NCBI GenBank assembly: GCA_963576565.1
Contig: OY755046.1
Coordinates: forward strand, 51,268,786-51,332,785
DNA from: Aspidapion aeneum
Taxonomy: Eukaryota > Arthropoda > Insecta > Coleoptera > Brentidae
Length of the DNA: 64,000 nt
Reading direction: 5' to 3'
Positions 45,271 to 56,255 of this stretch are shown here, in pieces. The translations under genes and the position numbers were made by a program. Below the pieces are notes generated by a model that saw nothing but the letters and a program-made list of their open reading frames with translations, had not been told where the DNA came from and searched no databases. Position 1 is the stretch's first letter. Each line of letters starts with the position of its first letter.

Positions 45271-45875
45271 ACAAATACAAGAGAAACATAACCTTTCTAT
45301 ACCCGCTTAGCCACGAAAATTTGTTGTGTTTTTTTTATATAAAACATGTTTGAAAAATCATATTTTACGAACTGGTGAAACGTGGTTTTCAAATTTAGAT
45401 TAAAAACTACATTTTCAACGAAATTTATCATGGCTAAAGCCAGTCACAATTTTTAACAAAAGAAAATCGTAAAAGTATATCTCAAAAACGACAGCATCTA
45501 AAGTAATTTACTTTTTATAAATGATTAAAAATTTCATTTTCAATAAAAATAAAGCTACTAATTTTTGTTTTCAGGACATGGAAAAGCAGGAAGAAGGGGA
45601 CAAATCTGAATGAATTTTCTGTTGACCTTTGGTCAGCTTGAAATCTTGCTCCCCCGTGATTTTAACTATTGGGTGAGCAAAGTTTCAGGTGTGTCAAAGA
45701 TCAGCATATGTCATCTATCAATGTGTTTAATCATGTCAATTGTTGTGAGCCCAAAGACCCTGGAAGAGGTACAAAAACAGAATTCGAGTATTTAGAAAAA
45801 ACTTTTTCCTGCCTAAAATTTCAAGTTAAATCAATGTGGTCCAGAGCCCGTATCCCGAAGCACCCTCCCTCCCCC

Positions 45876-45893
45876 CGCCTAAATACGCCACTG
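45876..45893 (-). repeat. CAGTGGCG-type hAT terminus
   Basis: The minus strand starts CAGTGGCGTATTTAGGCG and runs into a G-rich tract. Only one end is visible. Confidence 0.5.
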
Positions 45894-47102
45894 GTTTCTA
45901 AATATGACAACTAGAAAATTCGAAATAATACATTGAATGCCAAGGATAAAAGTGGCACTTTTTATCTGTAGGAGAACATTTACAATTTCTCGAGTGATAA
46001 AAATGCTTTACACTTTTTTACGGGGTTTATACCTCTTCTATTTTCGCAATTTTGGTATTTTTTTCAAGCTATTTTTTTGGGCGTTTTTATGTTTTATGGT
46101 TTTACTATAAATTTTTATCTCTGATCCGTCACTTTTCATCCTGGAGTTAAAAAGTGACACTTTTATCCCTAAAAAAAAGTGCATTTTTACTCAATAAAGT
46201 AAACGAAAATAAAATTTCTAGTTCAAGTAAATTTCGTTCCTTCTTTTATTAATTTAATTTATTTATTAACGCTTTCAAAAAACTCGAAAACCGTGTAATG
46301 ATAACTCCAATCTCTAATAAAATTAATTTTTTTTGCTATCCTCGCGATTTTACTTCCTGCAAGAGCCACTTATCTTTTTAACTAGGTTGGTATAACGGTC
46401 ATAGCTCCATTTTTTGTTCAATATAATTTTCGGTTTTTATGGTTAGAACGTGCCAAAGAAAATATAAAAAAGAAAAATATTATTAATGGCTAAAGCACTG
46501 AAAAATATTTACATGTTGGTATTTTTATTTTTATTATTAAAAGGAACTGCCGGTTTTTTTTTAATTTATGGACCACCTAACTCATATTACATAACAAGCA
46601 ACACATACACGATCAAATTACACATGAAAAAGGACGTAAAAAAATTGAACCCAAGTTGGAAGCAATTCTTGGTATTCGCCATGTTGATTTTTATTAGTTA
46701 GAGCATATAGGGTCGACCGGGGTAAATGTAAACAGGGGTAAATGTAAACGGTCCTAATAAAAAATTTAAATTAGACTCTAAATTCGATATTGGCGCCAAT
46801 TCTAATACCCCGCTTCCTTGACAGTTAGCGGCAATGAAAATTAGCTTCCAGATCAGTTTGGTTTAGTGTGGTGATAAGTTTAGATGCACCTCTGCAAATT
46901 AACTGTATTTCATTTTTTCAGACTGACTGAAATCTGTCAGTATTTTTTTGTCAGCAAGGTAAGTTTTAAATTTAGGTAATTATTAGTAACACAATGCATT
47001 ATTTTATTTGTTTAAACATGTTTAATTGCATAATATCAACAAAATAAATTATTATTATAGTGTTTACATTTACCCCTGTCAATATTTGCCCAGGGCTAAA
47101 TG

Positions 47103-47473
47103 CAGCGGCGTAGCGTGGGGGGGGGCGCGGGGGGTTCGTTGCCCCCCCCCCCCCCCGCCCCGAGGTAATGGCGCCCCATAGGTGGGAGAGGCGCCCTCGT
47201 GACGTATCGGCCGCCCCCTCATACATGATGACCTTTTTTTTTTTTTTTTTTTTTTCGGTGCAAGATTCGTCAGAGGCGCCCTTGTGATTTATCGGCCGCC
47301 CCCTGACATATGATGACCTTTTTTTTTTTTTTTTTTTTTTTTTTGGTCACAAGATTTGTGATGACCTTTTGGTTTTTTTTTCTGCCATAAGATTTTTCAT
47401 CAGTTTTCAGAGGCGCTCTTTTTAGCTGTCGCCCCCCCCCCCCCCCCGCCCTTTCGGGCACGCTACACCGCTG
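47103..47473 (-). mobile_element. Family N hAT MITE, copy 2, exact 8-bp TSD
   Basis: GCTAAATG flanks both sides (47095-47102, 47474-47481). CAGCGGCGTAGCGTG at the left and GCACGCTACACCGCTG at the right are TIRs. Long C and T homopolymers and two GGCGCCC...GGCCGCCCCCT units inside. The same family as 17297-17511, in reverse. Removal restores one of the internal GGGCTAAATGTAAAC motifs of the pogo-type element. Confidence 0.92.
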
Positions 47474-47557
47474 GCTAAATGTAAACACACTTTTGAGGCA
47501 AATGGGGGGGGGGGGTAATTGTAAACATAGCTAAAATAATTAATAATTTAATTCAAG

Positions 47558-47862
47558 ATGCCTCGAAAATATGTGCGCAAGAGAAATGGGCCATCATACA
47601 GTAAGGAGGATTTGTTAAACGCTATAACTGACGTGCAAAACAGGAATAAAACATATCTTGACGCTCAAAGTTTCTACAATGTTCCGATATCTGTAATATT
47701 CCATCGGCTCAATGGTCGAAGGACTTTCTCAGATTCCACTGGTCCCGGTTGCAAAATGGCGTATAATGCAGATGTAGAATCCACAATCGTAGATTGCCTA
47801 CTGGCCAGGGTAAGATATCCGTGCGAGAAAGATGAGCTAAAATACCAGTTTACATTTATCCC
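47558..47862 (+). pseudogene. pogo/Tigger-type transposase N-terminal domain
   Basis: From ATG: MPRKYVRKRNGPSYSKEDLL, NAITDVQNRNKTYLDAQSFY, NVPISVIFHRLNGRR, then a linker and ADVESTIVDCLLARVRYPCE. This matches the first HTH (psq-like) and the start of the second HTH of pogo/Tigger/JRK-type transposases. The catalytic DDE region is missing. The frame stays open to 48085 but the text after about 47862 is low-complexity and runs into the right TIR, so I end the call there. A GTAAG at 47874 could be a splice donor. Confidence 0.85.
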
Positions 47863-48734
47863 GGTTTGTTGGGGTAAGTGTAAACATATGACAGTTTTTT
47901 TTTCATACAAGCGCTTTTGTTTTTTTGTTAATTTTGTTCTTAGAACAAAGGATAGTGTCCAAATATTATCAGAATATTTTTATATTATTTTTTTTATAAA
48001 CAGGAGAGTCTATTTCGTGACTTCAAATCTGAAATTTCTCAAAATGGTCAAAATCGTTTACAGTTACCCCGGTCGACCCTACTAATAAAAACTTCATTGA
48101 CTGTTATTGGAAATTCTATAATAAAGCTAGCAGTAATAGACTATAGGGAATTATTGGAATAAAGCCACGCAATAATAGTCAGGCCGTATTTTGACAGTTT
48201 TGCATTGAAATACGACAGCTAATCTTTCAACATAAAAATTTTTGTTTACTATACGAACTGAGATAAATACTGTCGACTGAGTTATTTTAAGTTAAGTAAA
48301 TTATTATTTGGCGCTCAATGAGTTGTAAGAAACAGAACATAAAGTGTGATATTAATTTTTTTCACTTTTGGCATGTTAACTTTTTATTTAGCATTCTAGG
48401 GATAATTAAAGGTGTCACTTTTTATCCACGATGTTAGAGGTGACGGATAAGGGATAAGAAGTCAAAAAATCGGTATGTAAAGTAACATACATATTAGGGA
48501 TAATATGTTATATATAAACAGATAAAAAGTAAAAATCCTAACAAAAACGTAAAAGTCTAAAAACTAAAAAAAATATAAAAAACTCACATAAGAAAAAAGT
48601 AAAAAAGTGCAAAAAATTGCGTATAAAGACCTCCCTTTTTATCCCACGTCAAATTGTAGCCCTCCCTCTGTTCGGGCCAAATTTTTATCTGGGGCTAAAA
48701 AGTCCACCTTTTTATCCCTTGGTACCTATATTTC

Positions 48735-50310
48735 ATACAATCATACGCTTATCTAGAATTATAGATTAACACAAAGTATCACAATTCTTTGTGAGATTAC
48801 TAATCAGTGTTTATCTGCATTGGCAAATCTCTAAAATTAATGTTCATTTTTATGTCGCCGTAATATTTTTATTTTGATAGTAAAAATATTTTAAAATTTC
48901 ATGTGGTAGGTAAATCAAAATTTTACAAAATACACAAAATACTCAAAATACTATGGATCATTCCCGGGTAAATAATTTAGTTTCAGCGAATTTCATTTAT
49001 TTTTAAAGCAAAAATTTATATTTGGCAGAAATGGAGGATATGAGAGTTGGTGCAATGTCGATATTAAGATAAATAAAAAAGTATTAGTCTCGGCATCAGT
49101 CCTGGGTACACACTTGGTACTCTAATTCCGAGCAGTATTTAACTACTTTTTTCTTCAAGTTGTTATGTTTAACTATTTTTATGTTGCATAAACTAATCAA
49201 AAAAGTAGTGAACTACATGGTTTTAACTACTTTTAGTAGTTTAGCTTCTTATGCGGAATGCTGAACATGTCACCAGTAGTTAAAACCATATACCTACTGG
49301 TCCTGAAAGAGCAAACGAAAATTCAATTATTGTTCCCTTGCAAACAAATAACCTATACCACACATAGCACATCAACGTTAAATTAACATGAACAAAAATA
49401 ACAAAGTTTTTTTTTACTTGAAAACAACCTCATAACATGTAATATTTATTTTGTTAAATCTACATGCTTATCAAGCTATAAAAATGTACTTTTTGCTGAA
49501 GTTTCTGGTGCTGTGTATATAACGTGTTTTTTACCCTCGTTATTTTCATGTACCAAATTCACACTTGAAAAGAACAACATGTTCTAAAACGCCACTAGAT
49601 TAAGACTTCTCAAACTTACTAACTTTTTGCGTCTTTTTTGGTAACTTTTTTTTTAATAACATTTTTTTAACTTAAAAGAGATGCGAAAGGAAGTTATAAA
49701 AGTTCACTAATTTAAGACTACAACACTTCAAGACAATTTTAATGGCGCTCAAGGCAAGACAAAATATCTATATATATCTATCTATATACATTATGTTTTT
49801 TTTTAAAGCTAAACAAGATTTTTTAACAATAAACAGTTTTACAGAATATCAATGTGTTTTTATCAGGTTAATAACAGATTCGTCGTGATCGTGGATGAGG
49901 GATCAGAGGGATCAGTTCCTTAACAGGTTTTTGGAGTTTAGAGGCCAAAGCACTGCCTGATAGATTTCGTCAAAGTGAAAAATGCCGACAATAGGTGGCG
50001 CTGCTGCTAGTAAAATCTCAAAAATATTCGGTAGAAAAGTCATGCAAGTCGAGTTTTAAAATTCATGGAGAAAAGGCGTAAAAATCACTTGAAACTAACG
50101 TAAAAACGTTGCTGTTTTAATTTGATAATGGCGTTATTAAAACGCAGTTTTTAGCAACGTTATTTTTTATAACGTTAATGAATGACCTTTTAAGGTTGTT
50201 TTCATATGTGATATAAACGTTTTTTCTAGCAGCTTTTAAAATCAACGTTTTTTTTTATCACGCCTTTTTTACGTGTTAAACACGTGATTGTGCTATGTGG
50301 GACAATTTTT
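48735..50310. other. Mostly unrecognised
   Basis: Only a short inverted pair (ATGGTTTTAACTAC near 49219, GTAGTTAAAACCAT near 49276) with scattered AACTACTTTT words was seen. No coding signal. Confidence 0.35.
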
Positions 50311-50312
50311 GT

Positions 50313-50476
50313 GTAAAGTTGATAGGTATGGCAAAAGTTAAAAGCAAAAAAAAAACATGGAAAAAATCGCAATCTTGGATATATAACGTCACACAGGTGC
50401 GCTTCCTCAAATTTGAGGCAAACACCAGGCGACTTAAAATTGAGTGATCCATTACCAATCGATTTGGGGTACTCTA
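50313..50476 (+). repeat. Family J repeat, copy 1
   Basis: GGCAAAAGTTAAAAGCAA, AACGTCACACAGG, CTCAAATTTGAGGCAAACAC and GTGATCCATTACCAATCGAT recur at 57384-57495 and 57640-57800. Non-coding, about 160 bp. Confidence 0.8.
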
Positions 50477-50529
50477 AAAATAAAAATAAAACTCTTTCTC
50501 AATTTTTTTTTGGGTAAATGAAAACTAAT

Positions 50530-50990
50530 ATTTTATTATATAAATAAATGGATCCATGACGGATTTGATACCTGCCTAGCCCATTAGCACACTCCACGTT
50601 AAATCAGCCTTAAAAACAGTTTTTTGTAAATATCTCTGAAACGAAAGCTAGGAAAGTATTTTTTGGTTATACCACAAATTTTTTAAAAAAATGTGCGCTT
50701 CTATATTTGAAAACCGCATATTGTTAAAAAGTTATTATTTTTTAAACGTTTTAAATGTCAAAAAACTGTCATTACTATTGATGAATTTTGATCAAAATCT
50801 AATCAGGTAGTTGCAGTATAGAATACTATTTTACCTGAAAATTTCACACATAGACAGTCATCACGACGATATTGCTAGGGTAGGTCAAACAACACCCAAA
50901 TAACACATTTTCGGCGTTATCTGAAAATTTTTTTTTTGTCGTAAACAATACCTTCTCTAGCCATTGATGTGCGGGCTAGGAAGGTAAAAA
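50530..50990 (+). repeat. Family A repeat, copy
   Basis: AATAAATGGATCCATGACGG at the left through TTTTTTGTAAATATCTCTG and ATCACGACGATATTGCTAGG to the hairpin TACCTTCTCTAGCC...GGGCTAGGAAGGTA. It lacks the GCTGAACCGATTTT segment kept in the 32- and 53-kb copies. Confidence 0.85.
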
Positions 50991-51419
50991 TAATATCTAG
51001 TTTTTAAGATTTCTTTATCATCTCACTTACGTATTTACAGTTGTCTGTGCTCGCCAGTTGGCTCGATCCAGGCCATAAAACCTAAATACACACACGTTTT
51101 TACAGTTTTTCTGTAAAACTAATTTAGAAAAATGCTCAAATCCGCGCTTGGATCAATTTATCTTATCAAAGAATTTTTGTTCACCGTGTATAAATTTATA
51201 TCATATCGCTGTTATTTTTCCTGGAAATTAATCAAATTGCACACAGTGTTTATTTTATAAATTTCAAAACAAATAAAATGCTGCCAAATAATATATTTCG
51301 CTCTGGCACTTTTAAATTGGTCATTTTTTATATTTGAAAAAAAAACGGTTGCAATTTATTACAACACAAAGAAAATATCTTAGGTTAATCAAAATTAAAA
51401 CAAAATAATGTATAGTACC

Positions 51420-51594
51420 CAATGTCTTTGTACTTTTACACAGGTTACCCACAGAATTTAAAAGGTTATTGAACCTCACTGGCCAACTGTAATCCTGGTT
51501 AAAAAATCTACGTCACCGGTCTACAGTCGTCCAGTTAAGTTCACATGACTGGTCCAATTCTGTAGGCAACCTGTGTAAAAGTATAAAGGCCTTG
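51420..51594. mobile_element. 175-bp palindromic MITE with exact 9-bp TSD (Mutator-type)
   Basis: TATAGTACC occurs at 51411-51419 and 51595-51603. The element starts CAATGTCTTTGTACTTTTAC and ends in its inverted counterpart. Weaker inverted similarity extends almost to the centre, so the whole element is an imperfect hairpin. 9-bp TSDs are typical of Mutator-like elements. Confidence 0.88.
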
Positions 51595-51729
51595 TATAGT
51601 ACCTATCACATCAAGATATTTCCTTTTAGGTACTTTTGTATAGTTCGTGGGGAAATCGAGAAAAACTGACTTCTCATAATTGTGATCTAATTTCAAAAAA
51701 ATAATAATAGTTTTTACCGCCGCGCAGCA

Positions 51730-52860
51730 ATGGCTAGAGATGGTATTGTTTTCGAGCATGATTTATACAATACACAAGAAGCAATAACGGCTCTAACTGC
51801 AAAAATATATGGTGCTTTAGACAAAGGAAAACCATCACTGTGTGTGTTCTTGGATCTTGCAAAGGCCTTCGACACTGTGAGTCACTCGCAGATGTTGGAG
51901 ACTTCGCAGGGTACGGGTGTACGAGGTGTGTCTTTGGCATACCTCAAGGTACAGTGATTGGTCCTACTCTTTTCACCCTCTATATAAATAATATTCTCGA
52001 ACATCGGTTCAAGGAACGATTTTGAGTTTCTGTGACGATACCGTTATTTTCTTTGTGGCAGACTCTTGGCAGGAGTTAAAAACTTAGATGAAATCTTTGA
52101 CATCTTTAATTACAAATTACTAACAATAAATTTTAATAAGACATATTTTATGCCGTTCTCTTGCAATAAAAGGAATTTACCAAATTATGATTGTCTTTTA
52201 GTAAATAAAGTAACAATAAATTCTACAGATTCTGTTAAATACTTAGGAGTACACATTGACAAACATTTAAAATGGAATATCCACGTAAAAAAAGTCACAA
52301 ACACTATAAGAATAATGCTATTTAGATTTAAATATCTTAGGCAAATTTTAAACATAAACCATCTTCAAACACTCTACTATGGCTTAGTCGAAAGTAGACT
52401 ACAGTACGGCATCTTGGCATGGGGGGGCGTATATGATTCACATCTAAAAAAACTAAATATTACACAAAAAGCTATTTTAAAAACCATGTATTTTAGACAT
52501 TTTCTATATCCTACAAATCGATTATTCCAAGAATCAAAAGTATTGGATATGAGACAAATTTATTACTATCACTTGAACTTATTTTGCTTTAAAAATAGGA
52601 GTAATTTAAAATTACACTCGCATGAAAAAAATACGAGATCTACCACTCAGTACAACATAGAAGAGCAAAAAGCTTCCAAAAATATAGGTGAGAGATAGAT
52701 ATCAAATGTGTTTATTTCCAAAAGTCTTTAATCACTTTCCAACAGAGTTAAAAAAATCTGTACTACAAAATACAGTTAATTTAAAATCGTTTAAAACATT
52801 AGTGAAAACAAGACTCTTTATGCTTTCTAGTGAAGAAATCAATAAAATAATAAATCTTTG
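51730..52860 (+). pseudogene. CR1/Jockey-superfamily LINE RT to C-terminus, broken
   Basis: Plus-strand pieces in order: TQEAITALTAKIYGALDKGK and FLDLAKAFDTVSHSQMLE (51770-51897), FGIPQGTVIGPTLFTLYINN (about 51930-51990), a frameshifted SFADDTVIFF-like block at 52022-52060, then a 210-codon frame (52066-52698) with KYLGVHIDKHLKW, LYYGLVESRLQYGILAWGG and LNITQKAILKTMYFRHF. The tail reads KVFNHFPTELKKSV and FKTLVKTRLF to a stop at about 52860. 5'-truncated with a deletion near 51905 and at least two frameshifts. The last 210 codons are surprisingly intact. Confidence 0.9.
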
Positions 52861-53204
52861 ATATAATAAATAATTATAATTAATCTAAATATTTTGTGCA
52901 TGTATCAATAAAGTAAACTATTAACTGGTTTATAATTAGTAAAAAAAATAAAATATTGGTATTAAACTGAACTAAAATTTTGTGTTAAGTGTTCAAAAAA
53001 TAATATATAAAATTAGTGTAATTTATCATATTAGATTTGCTTGTGTAACTATACAAAAATGCCTAGCGCGACGTTTGTCTTTAGGATTGTGATGTTTGTA
53101 GGAGCATAATTTTTGTTATGATAAGTTGTACTAAAACCAACAAAAAAAAATGTATGTATCTTAGAACTAAATTGAAAATTGAAAAAATTGATGGGCCAAA
53201 GTTC

Positions 53205-53222
53205 TTCCCCTGGCTCCGCCAC
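53205..53222 (-). repeat. CAGTGGCG-type hAT terminus
   Basis: The minus strand reads CAGTGGCGGAGCCAGGGG. Single end, adjacent to a family A copy. Confidence 0.5.
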
Positions 53223-53225
53223 TGC

Positions 53226-53592
53226 TTAACAATATCGTCGTGACACCTGTCCGTGCGTTTATGTGTGGATGCCTGTTCGGCCCACGATAGCTCCTAAACC
53301 GCTGAACCGACTTTTGTGAAATTAGCAGGTACAATAGTATATAATACTGTTTGGATTTTGATCAAAATCCGTTAATGCTAATGACAGTTTTTTGACAGTT
53401 AAAATTTTTTTAAATGTTATCTTTTTAATGGAGCATCGCATCATTATGCGGTTCGGTTTGTGATAACCAAAAACTTCGTAGGAGCTTTCGTTTCTGAGAT
53501 ATTTACAAAAAACTGTTTTCAAGCTGATATAAGTTCTCTTGGAGTACGCTAATGAGCTAGAAAGGTATCAGATCCATCATGGATCCATTTAT
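53226..53592 (-). repeat. Family A repeat, copy (reverse)
   Basis: AATATCGTCGTGA at the low end, then CTCCTAAACCGCTGAACCGA, GAGCATCGCATCATTATGCG, GAGATATTTACAAAAAACTG and TGATGGATCCATTTATT-type right end (CATCATGGATCCATTTATT). The terminal hairpin seen in other copies is absent. Confidence 0.8.
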
Positions 53593-53759
53593 TAAAAATT
53601 TTAACCCCCTCTGAAAACCCCCTTAACACCTCGTTGTTGAAAGGGTTTTAGTAAATGATGATTTAAAATTTTATTAAAATTCGCAAAGGATCATCAATAG
53701 GACAAGCTTGATTAAAACGAATGTGCAACGCGAAAAAATTCTAGATTGTGTGAAGTGAA

Positions 53760-54015
53760 GGGTTTCATCCGAATTTGAAGGATCTTAACTATTTTTAGGC
53801 AAAGTTATAAATTTTGCAAATATTCCAATAATTTAACCAAAATTATAATTTATGATTTAAGTAAATCCTTTATTTGTTTGGTTTTTTCTCCGATTGTTTT
53901 TAAAAAAAAATTGTTCATAGCATAGTTTTTTTGGTTTGGTGTCGACCACCTATTTTAAAGGATATGAAGGGTTTTTGTCACTTAATTAAAGGAAAGTTGT
54001 TATAGAAATTTGGCA
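53760..54015 (+). mobile_element. Family K, hAT-like MITE copy 2 (left-truncated)
   Basis: CATCCGAATTTGAAGGAT, TTTTGGTTTGGTGTCGACCA, GGGTTTTTGTCACTT and the right end TTTGGCAACACC align with 6890-7190. The left TIR is missing. Confidence 0.75.
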
Positions 54016-54408
54016 ACACCGGATGGTGGGGACTTTCACTGAAATTAATTCCCTGGAGCCTCAGGATAAAATATGTATATAAAATGCAAAAGCATATGAA
54101 TTGTGATTTTTGTAGGCTCTTCATTTAATTTAAATTTATCCCGTTCCAGGAATGAAAACTAACCCCCTTTTTTAAAATTTGTTTTGAATTATTTGTCGAA
54201 ATAAAATAATTAAATTGCACTATCGAGTTATATGTTTAAATTATATTTTCATTTGTTTAATTAGTTAAAAATGTTTTAAAAATTACAAATCAAAAATAAA
54301 TTAAAAATAAAAGAGGTGAATAAAAAAATACGCTGGGTTAATGGTGATTCGATAAATTCCTTTGGGGATCTGATAGGTGACGTGGTAAGGAGCAAATTCA
54401 ACGCTAAT

Positions 54409-54918
54409 CAGCGTTGCCACCCTCGACCCTGAGGTCTTCGGTAGAAGGCTTCGAGAAGAATCGGTAGATTTCGGTAGATTTTTTAATCATCTTAGCAAGC
54501 AGTGCTGGAGAACTATCGATAGCATAGTGTGAGCAGTAATTTTTTGAGAATCATTCAATTTACTGGCAAGTGACCTCAGGGGATTCACAAGGTCGGAGCC
54601 AATCGAATCGCTTCTGCATCATCCTGTAGCGTGATCTTTAATGCCGCTTGCGGCTGCCGGCTGAGTATATCGCAAAACCCAAGAGATGGCGCCATAAATA
54701 CACTTTTAAAGACAATGGCTTGAAATAAAATTTTTATTCTAAAAAGGATCTTACATAAAAAGAATATTTTATTTATGGTGGTTTTTTTTTATCGCAATCA
54801 CGAGGCGTATCAAAAAAAAAAAATCCAAAAAAACAATCGGTAGAAAACTATGGTAATTCGGCATATCGTAAAGTAAATCGGTAGATCTACCGAAAAATCG
54901 GTAGAGGTGGCAACGCTG
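54409..54918. mobile_element. hAT-type MITE, CAGCGTTGCCACC TIRs
   Basis: Perfect 13-bp terminal repeats CAGCGTTGCCACC (left) and GGTGGCAACGCTG (right). Flanks ACGCTAAT and ACCCTAAC fit a decayed 8-bp TSD. Subterminal AATCGGTAGAT words occur at both ends. 510 bp, non-coding. Confidence 0.85.
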
Positions 54919-55002
54919 ACCCTAACATGAAATATGCAAAAGGGAATAGCTTTTGAGATATTAAAATGTTTCTGTTTTCTCCTAAAGGTAGATTTTAACA
55001 CC

Positions 55003-55230
55003 AGTATTTACTAAGACCTTAAAACTTAGCATTTTAGACCGGGTTTAAGTATCAAGTCTATAAAATTTATACTGACCGGTTTAAGTGTATTTTTTTAGTA
55101 CTTACAGGTCAAATAACTGCAAAGATTTGGTTCACCCTAATGTGCAATATGATAGTAAGCATTTCTTAGTGAATTTTATCTCATATAAATTTAAATTAAC
55201 TTAGGATTTCTAACTTTTTTGTGGAAATAA
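55003..55230 (+). repeat. Family I repeat, copy 2
   Basis: It aligns with the reverse complement of 43885-44135. A further short echo (GCACTTAGCATTGTAGACC, AGTAAATACTAGTG) lies at 55370-55415. Confidence 0.75.
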
Positions 55231-55479
55231 TGTCTTTCTCTTAACGAAAAAAGATGACCCATATCGCAAGAAATTTATGAACAATTTATATAAATATTAA
55301 AAACTATTGCATTCACGGGAAAAATAAGTAAAACCTTGAACCAAAATCTAGACTTGTAGACCTAGAATTGCAGCACTTAGCATTGTAGACCCATTAGTAA
55401 ATACTAGTGTTATGGTCTACCTTATGGAAAAAGTATAAATATAATTAAATAAATATTAAACACTATTGCATAATGCATA

Positions 55480-56255
55480 TTGGGGGAGAAGCGAGACCCA
55501 ATTAGTGATTAACCGCTTGGGAAAAAAATCGGAAAAATTGGAAAAAAAATCCTGGGTTTTTACCGTTTTTCTCACACACCTTGGAAAAATGGGAAAAAAA
55601 TTGAAAAATTCAGAAACGACAAATTATATTTATAGAAGCACAAATAGCTCAAATAAACGTAAATTAACCAAATTATACATTCTTGTGGGGTGAATAGTCA
55701 AAATCAAATAACATTTTATTTTCATATAATATAAAAATAACGTTAGTTTCAAGTTTTTAAACAAAATAAATATTAAAAATTAAACTAAATTATCATTTCA
55801 AAAAACAAAAACATTATTTGGCAAAAAAACTAAGAGGAAGATCTTCCTCCGAGTCCGATCCTGAGTCTTCGGCTTCTGAGTCTGAGTAAGCATCGACATC
55901 TGAATCTGCCTCCACAATACCTTCTTCTTCATCTTGAATTATATCCAAAATGTTCATCAAAATGTTTATTAAAATTACTTAATAATGATTTAAATAAAAA
56001 TTATGAATTTTTATGAGGCTTATATGGGCTAACTTCCTTATCAGAGTACTCTACACTGATTTTTAACACAATTTAACTTTTCCGTTTTTTCCAGAAAAAA
56101 ACCCGGTTTTTTCCATGACTCGAATTTTAAATCCCTAGACCCAATAAGTATTTATTTTATGCTATTTAATTTTTTTATTCATGAAATATGTGGAAATTAT
56201 CGAAAAAGACTTTAGGCTTGGGGAAGACCCGGACTCTGAGCCCCCCCCTAATCGT
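55480..56255 (+). mobile_element. Family M hAT-like element interrupted by another hAT
   Basis: After removal of 55503-56137 and one TSD, the sequence GCATATTGGGGG...TTATTTTATGCTATTT...CATGAAATATGTGG...TTAGGCTTGGGG...CCCCCCC aligns with 30389-30520. The TIRs here are eroded. Confidence 0.7.
55503..56137. mobile_element. hAT-type element with exact 8-bp TSD
   Basis: GACCCAAT flanks both sides (55495-55502, 56138-56145). Left end TAGTGATTAACCGC, right end inverted TAGGGATTTAAAATTCGAG, followed inward on both sides by A-rich GGAAAAAA..CCGGG-type sequence. A short acidic, Ser/Asp/Glu-rich minus-strand stretch (about 55820-55957) may be a transposase or captured remnant. It is not a full domain. 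Confidence 0.85.

Larger units (their letters stand above)
46710..48079 (+). mobile_element. pogo-type DNA transposon, deleted, TA target
   Basis: Termini GGGTCGACCGGGGTAAATG and inverted GGGTCGACCGGGGTAACTG, flanked by TA (46708-46709, 48080-48081). It carries at least eight copies of a GGGGTAAATGTAAAC-like 15-mer on both strands and a pogo-type N-terminal reading frame. Without the hAT MITE insertion it is about 991 bp. Confidence 0.88.
45945..48728. mobile_element. 2.8-kb foldback element with nested inserts
   Basis: Left arm (CCAAGGATAAAAGTGGCACT, then GGGTTTATACCTC, GATCCGTCAC, AAAAAGTGACACTTTTATCC) is matched in reverse order and orientation on the right (GTGTCACTTTTTATCC, GTGACGGATAAG, TATAAAGACCTCCC, CCTTTTTATCCCTTGG). 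Arms are about 250 bp each. A pogo-type element occupies part of its centre. Confidence 0.7.

Noticed and set aside
47870..48085. C-terminal part of the 175-codon frame as transposase
   Set aside because: After about 47862 the translation becomes Phe/Lys-rich low complexity and runs into the right TIR.
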